A stretch of DNA of 11,193 nt. It comes from Candidatus Zhuqueibacterota bacterium 4572_119. Its GTDB lineage: Bacteria; Zhuqueibacterota; Zhuqueibacteria; Thermofontimicrobiales; Thermofontimicrobiaceae. Of this stretch, positions 5,665 to 11,193 are shown one piece after another. Under the pieces are notes generated by a model that was given only the letters and a program-made list of their open reading frames with translations, ran no database searches and had not been told where the DNA came from. Location of the stretch: assembly GCA_002084535.1 (NCBI GenBank), contig NBLI01000090.1, forward strand, positions 1 through 11,193. Direction: 5' to 3'. Numbering within the stretch: position 1 is the stretch's first letter; the number at the start of each line of letters is the position of its first letter. The position numbers and the translations under genes are program-made.

Positions 5665-8043
5665 TTAATTTTTATCAAAAATATTCAGATCAACGCCGTC
5701 TCGGTAATCACCCAGCAAATGCTCCGCGAAATAATACCATCGCAGACGTTCGATATATTTATTATAATTTCCATAACTGTGCTTTTTTCCCGGCAACATC
5801 ATAAAATCAAAACGTTTGTTCGCCCGGATAAGCGCGTTCACTACGCGGTACGTATTTGCCGGATGGACATTATTATCAACCTCTCCGTGAATTAACAACA
5901 AATGACCTTTTAAATTTTTCGCGATGGAAGCATTATCATCATATTTTGCTTTGAAGGAAATTTCTTTTTTCTTTTTAACGCTGTCTTCACTTGCGGATTT
6001 CTCTTCTTCATTCTTCTTTTTGTTTTTTCCTTTTTTCTTAATCACTTCTTCCACACCATAATGCGACTCGCCCCACCAGATATTATAAATATTATTATCA
6101 TGATTTCCGGCTGAGGAGACAGCAACCTTGTAAAAATCCGGATATTTAAACATTGCCGCGGTTGACATATTTCCACCGCCGGAATGACCATAAATCCCAA
6201 CCCTGGAAATGTCAATAAAAGGATATAGCCTGGCAAGCTGCTCCAGCGCGTATTTGTTATCCTCCAGCGGATAGTCACGATTATTGCCGTAGCCGTAGCT
6301 GTGGTAATATTTTGACCGTTTCGGACTGCCGCCCCTGTTACCAACGGAGACCACAATAAAGCCAAGCTGCGCCAGTGTTGTCCTGCTGCTAATCGAAAAA
6401 GTCGTTGGCACTGACTCGGTTTGGGGACCCGGGTAAACATGTGTAATAATAGGATACTTTTTTTCCGGATCAAAATTAAAAGGCTTCCACATCACGCCGT
6501 AAAGATCGGTCACATCATCGCCAGCTTTTACAATGAAAGATTCCGGTTTCTTCCACCCGGATGCCACAAGGCGAGAAATATCTGTTTCTTCAAGTTCCAT
6601 TAAAACCTTGCCGTTTTTATCTCTCAAAACTGACTTTGGAGCATGATCAAAGCGAGAGTATGTATCCACAAAATATTTATTTGATTTTGACATGTAAAAA
6701 GAATGGCTGCTTTCTTCGGGTGTTAATAATTTAGGAGCTCTGCCCGAAAGATCAACTCTGTAATACATATTAAAATAGGGATTAACATCTTTCTCTTTGC
6801 CATAAGCAGGAAAATATAGAATATTTCTTGCCGAATCGATACTGCTAACTCTACCCACAACAAAAGGTCCACGTGTCAGTTGCTTAATTAAATTGCCACT
6901 TGAATCGTAATGATAAAGGTGTCCCCAACCGTCCCTTTCAGACCACCAAACCAAATCTTTGCCTTCATTCAATATTATCAAACCGGAATAGTTATCTGTA
7001 ACAGACGGTTTACTCACTTCCGAAAATAAAACTTTCACCTCCCCTGTTTTTGTGTTAGCGACACAAACATCAAAATTGCTGAAAGTCCTGTCCCTCCGAA
7101 CGAAATACAAATTATTAGACGATTTAATAGTGTAAGTTCTCCCAACAGATTGATCTTTCCATTTTTTTATGTCAATGTCGAGACGTTCCTTTGTCGCGAC
7201 ATCAAATACAATTAATTCCTGTTGGGGAATATTCTCATCTCCTGCCATAGTATATTTATAAGTTTGGAGAGTTGGTCTTGGTTTTTTCAAAGAATGAACG
7301 AGAAATAAATCTTCCACTTCCCTGCTGTCGGATTTTATTATGTATAACATTTTTGAATTTTCAAACCACCTGGCGCGGCTGGACAAACGTTTATCTTTTG
7401 AAGTATCGCCGGCGGAACGAGCGTAACTGTACCAACGTTCTCCATCTTCGGTCAACTGGATTTCCAGCGCGTTAGTATCAGGATTCTCCTGCTTCAAATC
7501 ATCGGCTTTGAGCAAAAACAGGTTATGATTTTTCGCGTAAACAATCCAGGTGCTATCCGGTGAGTATCGTGCCCAGCGCTTAAATCTCTTTACCGCTTTT
7601 AGGGAATCCTGGTTCAATGTATCCACAAAAGTTAATTTTGTGTTGTTTATATTGTATCTAAATTTCAGGCTATCCACTTCAAAGGTAAAAACCTTTTTAT
7701 TTTTCGCGAACTCAATGTTTTTAATGGGGAGCTCTTTCGCATTATAAGGATAGTGGGTAATCATTGTCAGCTGAGATGCTAACTCGTCATTGTCGAACAT
7801 CCTTTTCTTTGACTTTTTATTGGCATCAACGATGTAGTAATTTGTCCCGTCACTGGTTTTGTAATTGTACCAGAAAACGTCGGATTTTTCGATCCAGTTC
7901 GGTCTCACCGATGTCGAACCGATCATCTTTTTCATTTTATCCGATGTAAATTTGTCGGCAAGCTCAAAATTTGCCTTTTGCGCGAAAAGGGATGATGATA
8001 GAACTAAAAAAATACTTACTAAAAAAACCATCCAATTTTTCAT
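5665..8043 (-). CDS. Secreted S9-family serine peptidase (dipeptidyl-peptidase / prolyl-oligopeptidase fold)
   Basis: This 792-residue protein hydrolyses short peptides, probably releasing N-terminal dipeptides; the exact specificity is not visible. The signal peptide is residues 1-21 (MKNWMVFLVSIFLVLSSSLFA|Q). Residues 45 to about 490 form a beta-propeller, with blade-like strands such as RWARYSPDSTWIVYA and WWSERDGWGHLYHYD (366-380). The alpha/beta-hydrolase domain runs from about 500 to 780. Its catalytic triad is Ser621 in GHSGGG, Asp723 in HGEVDNNV and His755 in GKKHSYG; the oxyanion-side block YPGPQT is at 537-542. The Glu-Glu motif used by true DPP-IV to hold the free amino end is not evident, so DPP-IV activity is unproven. 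A Lys/Glu-rich low-complexity stretch at about 664-698 interrupts the hydrolase domain between the Ser and Asp. AGGGAGA lies 7 nt before the ATG. It is flanked by gaps of 166 and 148 bp, so independent transcription is possible. Confidence 0.92.
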   Translation of the reverse strand: MKNWMVFLVSIFLVLSSSLFAQKANFELADKFTSDKMKKMIGSTSVRPNWIEKSDVFWYNYKTSDGTNYYIVDANKKSKKRMFDNDELASQLTMITHYPYNAKELPIKNIEFAKNKKVFTFEVDSLKFRYNINNTKLTFVDTLNQDSLKAVKRFKRWARYSPDSTWIVYAKNHNLFLLKADDLKQENPDTNALEIQLTEDGERWYSYARSAGDTSKDKRLSSRARWFENSKMLYIIKSDSREVEDLFLVHSLKKPRPTLQTYKYTMAGDENIPQQELIVFDVATKERLDIDIKKWKDQSVGRTYTIKSSNNLYFVRRDRTFSNFDVCVANTKTGEVKVLFSEVSKPSVTDNYSGLIILNEGKDLVWWSERDGWGHLYHYDSSGNLIKQLTRGPFVVGRVSSIDSARNILYFPAYGKEKDVNPYFNMYYRVDLSGRAPKLLTPEESSHSFYMSKSNKYFVDTYSRFDHAPKSVLRDKNGKVLMELEETDISRLVASGWKKPESFIVKAGDDVTDLYGVMWKPFNFDPEKKYPIITHVYPGPQTESVPTTFSISSRTTLAQLGFIVVSVGNRGGSPKRSKYYHSYGYGNNRDYPLEDNKYALEQLARLYPFIDISRVGIYGHSGGGNMSTAAMFKYPDFYKVAVSSAGNHDNNIYNIWWGESHYGVEEVIKKKGKNKKKNEEEKSASEDSVKKKKEISFKAKYDDNASIAKNLKGHLLLIHGEVDNNVHPANTYRVVNALIRANKRFDFMMLPGKKHSYGNYNKYIERLRWYYFAEHLLGDYRDGVDLNIFDKN

Positions 8044-8050
8044 AATTTGT

Positions 8051-8057
8051 TCTCCCT
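8051..8057 (-). promoter_or_regulatory. Shine-Dalgarno site of the S9 peptidase gene
   Basis: AGGGAGA on the minus strand, 7 nt before the ATG at 8043, fixes that start. It is a strong match to the anti-Shine-Dalgarno end of 16S rRNA, which is unusual for Bacteroidota and bears on taxonomy. Confidence 0.65.
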
Positions 8058-8098
8058 GATTTAAAAAATTGTATCCCTTAATTTATAAAATGAGTGGA

Positions 8099-8152
8099 AC
8101 GCGGATAAAGTGGATTTACGCGGATCGTAATCCGCTGTCATCCGCGTTTATC
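8099..8152. repeat. Intergenic inverted repeat built from ACGCGGAT words
   Basis: ACGCGGAT occurs at 8099-8106 and 8118-8125, with a related AGTGGAT between them at 8109-8115. The reverse complement appears as ATCCGC at 8130-8135 and ATCCGCGT at 8140-8147. The core GCGGAT-CGTA-ATCCGC is a perfect 6-bp stem with a 4-nt loop, and the outer words can extend pairing. Word spacing is 9-10 bp. No T run follows on either strand, so a terminator is unlikely. From memory, similar CGCGGATTTACGCGGAT-type dispersed repeats are common in environmental bacterial genomes. Confidence 0.6.
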
Positions 8153-8182
8153 ATGTTCTAATCTTTATAATAAATTTGATAT

Positions 8183-8200
8183 AATTCGTAAATCCGTGGC
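8183..8200. repeat. Possible fragment of a second dispersed repeat (ATTCGTAAATCCGTGGC)
   Basis: Just after the M14 stop codon, ATTCGTAA is followed at once by ATCCGTGG, two similar words offset by 8 bp. It resembles the ATCCGTG-type dispersed repeats I recall from other genomes. With only one short copy here, this is a weak call. Confidence 0.25.
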
Positions 8201-8209
8201 AATTACAAA

Positions 8210-10741
8210 TCAAAGATCTTTCAGCAGCGCCGGTCCGTAATAAATCGCATTAAACAAAAACCGGAATGTATTGTGCGACTGCGCCCGGTAAAGCGCAGGG
8301 AAACCTATTAAAATAATCCTGCCTTTTCTCACCTGAATATCAACTATCGCGCTTTTATTAAACAAATGTTTCTCTCCATTAATCCAGCCGCTCAACAACG
8401 GATTCCTTCCCGGATACGATACCACCGTATTTCCCTGGTTCACCTGAAACGCCGGACTCCGCCGGAAAAATATTGCCTCCTCTTTTGCGTAGCCGTAAGC
8501 AAGCGGATGTCTGTTATTAACATCAGCAGAAAGAATCGACCCAGGGATAAAAAACTCTTTCCTGTTTATTTTACGGCTGCTGTCCTCGATTGCCAGTTTA
8601 AAATGCTTAATCGGAAACGCGGCACCATTATTCAAGGTAATTAACACGCCACCATTATTGACAAATTCCCGGATATTTTCTACTCCCTTTTCCCCTATTC
8701 CTCCGGCGTACCCCGGTGGTGTCACTCTTTTCGATCTGCCTTTAACAATTGTCTGCTCACCAATATCCGGTAAAAGAAGAACATCCAGCCTGTTTAAAAT
8801 ATTTTCTTTTTTCAAATCCTCATTAAAAACGCTCTTAAATTGAAATTCATATTGCTCGAGCACCCAACGCGTCCAGCCTTCATCCATAGAAGCTGTCCAG
8901 CTTTTATACAAACCCAGGCGCACCGGCTTTATTTCGTATCCGTTTATATTTGGTTTCTTTTTTATGGGTCTGAAGTCAACCAACAAATTTTTGACAATTG
9001 AAGAAAGGCTTTTTTCCAGGCTCGTGTCGTTTTTGACTATCATCGTACCCGCGGAAAAACTCTCTTTACCAGTCTCAAAATTTTCCGCTGCCCAATACAC
9101 TTTATGGTTTTTATTTACCAACCGGTTCAATGCTACAATATCATCATTTGTGCGGTGGCTCCAGGCATAACCAAAAATATTTTCAACGAAGTGTACCTGA
9201 CCTCCGGGCTGATTGATACTTTCTAATTTTGTCGCGGTTACTTCGAACTTATTGTCAACCTGAATAACCTTTACCCCCATCAGCAGCGGCAAAGTATGGG
9301 CAACTACGTCATAAGGCGTTTTAAGCGGTCCGCCGGGATACGAGCGAATTTCAGGGTATTGTTGATTTTCCAAAAGCGCTTTGGCAAATCCGCCATAGGG
9401 CTGTGCCATATAAATAATATAATCACCTTTTAAATACTGCTTGCCATTCGCCTTAAAATCCATATTTGCTTTATGTATTTCCACATCTCCCAACTGCAAG
9501 GTTTTCATCATCTTGATAGCCGTTGATAAATCGCGCTGGTTCTTTGGAATAACAAAAGCAAAAGGAGGCTCTGTCCGGTTCACTGCCTTTTTATGAATAC
9601 GGTAAAAATTCCGCAGCCAATTTTCCCTAAGCCTGGCTCCGTTTGTCAGGGCAGCTTTTGCCGCTGAATAATCATAATCAACAATGTCTTTTAATGTCCA
9701 ATCACCTCCTTGCCATGGCATCACCATTTTTACCGATGGAGATTTTACGGAATTTGACAATCTATCAAATTCAATCTTTATCGGTGTCGCGGTTCGCGCA
9801 CTGGCGCATTCTGTCAGGATTCGGATTCCACCATGATAATGATGATAAGCCCGTGCAGGTGTCCAGGCGTCAAAACGTTCGCTGTGCATTACGCCAGCTT
9901 TTCCTTCCGCTGTCAATTCCGCGGCGATGAAAGTCCCCATCATCGCTACTTGCTGCCGGATGATTGGATCAACATTGGGCTCGTAAGGATCAATAAAAGG
10001 TGGCACAAATAGCCGAGCGCCACGGCTTCCCATCTGGTGCATGTCCACAACAATTTGTGGATGCCAGGCATTATGCACCTGTAAAGTTAAGCGAGTTTCC
10101 ACCTGCGTAAACATGTACCAGTCCCGGTTGTTATCATGCCCCACATATTTTTGATAAAGCCAGGGCATACGGCAGGCTTCAAATTTTGTCCCTACGTATT
10201 TATTGTACCAGTCCACCACCATCTTAATTCCGTCAGGATTATGCATGGGCAGAAGAAGTAAAATAACATTATCTAAAATCTCCTGTGTGGTCGGATCGGT
10301 TTTCGTGGCAAGGTCATAAGCCAGGTTCAAACTCATTTGTGAAGCTCCGATCTCAGACGCGTGGAGCGAACAATTGATCATGACCACAGTTTTTCCTTTA
10401 GAAATAATTTCATCGGCTTCTTCATCGCTAATTCTCCTGGGATCGGCTAACAGCTGCTGATATTCCCTGTATTTATCCAGATTCTTTTGATTTTCTTTGG
10501 AGGTGATGATGGCGACAATAAAAGGATTTTTCTCTGTGGTTTTGCCAATTTCCTGCACCACGACTCTGTCGTTTGCCTCTGCCAGCATATTAAAATAATC
10601 GATAATTTGATGCATATTTGCAAGTTTTCGATCCGTTCCAATTTTGAAACCGAGAAAATTTTCAGGTTTGGGGACATCAGAGAAAGCGTAATTAGTCACC
10701 AACAATAAAATTGAAAATAAAACAAGTTTCTTGTATTTCAT
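8210..10741 (-). CDS. Secreted M14-family zinc carboxypeptidase with amidotransferase-like C-terminal domain
   Basis: This 843-residue protein should remove C-terminal residues from peptides, or act on cell-wall peptides as some M14 relatives do. The signal peptide is about residues 1-21 (KLVLFSILLLVTNYAFS). The M14 domain spans about 40 to 340. Zinc ligands are His127 and Glu130 in LHASE, and His235 in DMHQMG. A substrate-binding Asn/Arg pair is in HDNNRDW (202-208). The catalytic Glu is Glu311 in LTECAS. HNPDG (167-171) is also typical. The region 345-600 is a linker with alpha/beta character. Residues from about 603 to 836 resemble a class-I glutamine-amidotransferase-like or ThuA-like fold (VLLLPD, GGVLITLNNG, GRIILIGFP), but no nucleophile Cys is seen where one is expected. 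That part is probably structural or binding. From memory, large M14 proteins of this layout are common in Bacteroidota-like bacteria. AGGAG lies 5 nt before the ATG. It starts 53 bp after the TPR gene and may share its transcript. Confidence 0.9.
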   Translation of the reverse strand: MKYKKLVLFSILLLVTNYAFSDVPKPENFLGFKIGTDRKLANMHQIIDYFNMLAEANDRVVVQEIGKTTEKNPFIVAIITSKENQKNLDKYREYQQLLADPRRISDEEADEIISKGKTVVMINCSLHASEIGASQMSLNLAYDLATKTDPTTQEILDNVILLLLPMHNPDGIKMVVDWYNKYVGTKFEACRMPWLYQKYVGHDNNRDWYMFTQVETRLTLQVHNAWHPQIVVDMHQMGSRGARLFVPPFIDPYEPNVDPIIRQQVAMMGTFIAAELTAEGKAGVMHSERFDAWTPARAYHHYHGGIRILTECASARTATPIKIEFDRLSNSVKSPSVKMVMPWQGGDWTLKDIVDYDYSAAKAALTNGARLRENWLRNFYRIHKKAVNRTEPPFAFVIPKNQRDLSTAIKMMKTLQLGDVEIHKANMDFKANGKQYLKGDYIIYMAQPYGGFAKALLENQQYPEIRSYPGGPLKTPYDVVAHTLPLLMGVKVIQVDNKFEVTATKLESINQPGGQVHFVENIFGYAWSHRTNDDIVALNRLVNKNHKVYWAAENFETGKESFSAGTMIVKNDTSLEKSLSSIVKNLLVDFRPIKKKPNINGYEIKPVRLGLYKSWTASMDEGWTRWVLEQYEFQFKSVFNEDLKKENILNRLDVLLLPDIGEQTIVKGRSKRVTPPGYAGGIGEKGVENIREFVNNGGVLITLNNGAAFPIKHFKLAIEDSSRKINRKEFFIPGSILSADVNNRHPLAYGYAKEEAIFFRRSPAFQVNQGNTVVSYPGRNPLLSGWINGEKHLFNKSAIVDIQVRKGRIILIGFPALYRAQSHNTFRFLFNAIYYGPALLKDL

Positions 10742-10746
10742 TTCTG

Positions 10747-10751
10747 CTCCT
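10747..10751 (-). promoter_or_regulatory. Shine-Dalgarno site of the M14 gene
   Basis: AGGAG on the minus strand, 5 nt before the ATG at 10741. It fixes the start used here and gives the gene its own translation initiation within the 53-bp gap after the TPR gene. Confidence 0.65.
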
Positions 10752-10794
10752 GTAGTTTTTGGAAATCGTTGTCAGCTTGTTTTTTGGTTTTCAA

Positions 10795-11193
10795 TCAGTC
10801 CAATTTTTTCAACAAATCTCTTGCCGGTTTAAATGTGGGATCAATTTTGAGTGCCTTTTTGAAATACTTTGTTCCTATGCGAAGATAAATGTCACCAATG
10901 CTGTGATACAATACCGGCTCATCAGGATAAAGCTGAATCAGGCTTTCCAGTAATAATCTTGCATCGTCAACCATTCCAGCCTTGATAAGTTCAACAGCGT
11001 ATTGATTTAGCCGGGCAGCGCTCACAGCACTATCGTCCGGATTTAAACTTTTCGCCTTATTATAAAACCCAAGAGCTTTTGCCGCATCTCCATCACAGGT
11101 ATAAATGTTGGCTAACATCACAAGAGGCAGTGGAGACTGTGGATAAAGCTGACGCGCCATGTTGGCAGTCTTTTTCGCTTTTTTTAAATCGCT
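10795..11193 (-). CDS. C-terminal part of a TPR-repeat protein, cut by the window edge
   Basis: The frame is open to the right edge: 133 codons are visible and the gene starts outside the window. The internal Met at 11160 is not taken as the start because in-frame coding sequence (SDLKKAKKTAN) precedes it. The fragment contains about three tetratricopeptide-like helical pairs: LANIYTCDGDAAKALGFYNKA, a second around AVELIKAGMVDDARLLLESL, and a last one LYHSIGDIYLRIG...KYFKKALKIDP. TPRs mediate protein-protein contacts. The last repeat lacks about six residues between its two helices. C-terminal TPR tails are known on secreted serine beta-lactamase-like hydrolases in related bacteria, so the missing N-terminus could be such an enzyme, but nothing here shows it. 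It ends 53 bp before the M14 gene. Confidence 0.75.
   Translation of the reverse strand, partial: SDLKKAKKTANMARQLYPQSPLPLVMLANIYTCDGDAAKALGFYNKAKSLNPDDSAVSAARLNQYAVELIKAGMVDDARLLLESLIQLYPDEPVLYHSIGDIYLRIGTKYFKKALKIDPTFKPARDLLKKLD

Noticed and set aside
5616..5804. Small plus-strand gene in the gap after the S9 gene
   Set aside because: Most of it overlaps the S9 3' end in antisense, there is no ribosome binding site, and the peptide has no recognisable features.
6042..6473. 143-codon minus-strand open frame inside the S9 gene
   Set aside because: It is an alternative frame of the catalytic domain coding sequence; the S9 frame carries the Ser, Asp and His motifs.
8099..8152. Rho-independent terminator after the M14 gene
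   Set aside because: The stem is good but no T run follows on the minus strand, and the internal word repetition fits a repeat element better.
8099..8152. Short CRISPR array
   Set aside because: The repeated words are 8 bp with 2-11 bp between them and are partly inverted; there are no 25-40 bp repeats with unique spacers and no cas genes.
10795..11160. Complete 121-residue TPR protein starting at the Met at 11160
   Set aside because: Coding-like sequence continues in frame upstream to the window edge, and no ribosome binding site precedes this Met, so the gene is treated as partial.

Overview
The window is a bacterial chromosome or metagenome contig segment in which every supported gene lies on the minus strand. 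Transcription runs from the high coordinates (start of the M14 gene near 10.74 kb) towards position 1. The theme is secreted protein and peptide breakdown. In transcription order it holds the C-terminal end of a TPR protein (runs off the right edge), an M14-family zinc carboxypeptidase (10741 to 8210), an S9-family prolyl-oligopeptidase/dipeptidyl-peptidase-like serine peptidase (8043 to 5665), a broken PA-domain M28 aminopeptidase (5516 to 4346), an intact divergent M28/DUF4910-like metallopeptidase with a C-terminal winged-helix-like tail (4190 to 2085), a gamma-glutamyltransferase-fold Ntn hydrolase (1975 to 104), and the first 24 codons of another exported protein (73 to the left edge). 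All five peptidase-type products begin with a Lys/Arg-plus-hydrophobic signal peptide, so they should act in the periplasm or outside the cell.

The protein families (M14 with a large C-terminal extension, S9, PA-M28, GGT-like) resemble the peptidase sets of detritus-feeding Bacteroidota/FCB-group and neighbouring candidate phyla. Clear Shine-Dalgarno motifs precede most genes (AGGGAG, AGGAG or GGAG) and no type IX secretion tail is visible, which argues against a typical Bacteroidota genome. My guess, with low confidence, is an uncultured FCB-neighbour lineage such as KSB1/Calditrichota-like bacteria. Base composition is moderately AT-rich, with very AT-rich gaps.

Layout: most gaps between genes are 109 to 166 bp, too wide for a tight operon. 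Three of them (2023-2062, 4278-4328, 8099-8152) carry short GC-rich words with 9-10 bp spacing, two of these in inverted halves. They look like degraded members of dispersed intergenic repeats. A 22-bp near-palindrome sits at 5589-5610. The TPR/M14 pair (53 bp gap) and the GGT-like/left-edge pair (30 bp gap) are close enough to be co-transcribed.

Together the intact enzymes could trim oligopeptides from both ends: S9 and M28 from the N-terminus, M14 from the C-terminus, and the GGT-like enzyme cleaving an amide bond. This joint role is inferred from family and location only. The most notable points are the two-deletion decay of the M28 gene at 4346-5516, the loss of gamma-glutamyl-recognition residues in the GGT-like enzyme, the variant metal site of the intact M28 protein, and the periodic intergenic repeats. 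I see no CRISPR array, tRNA, rRNA, insertion sequence, phage gene or defence system, and nothing that clearly constitutes an undescribed system.
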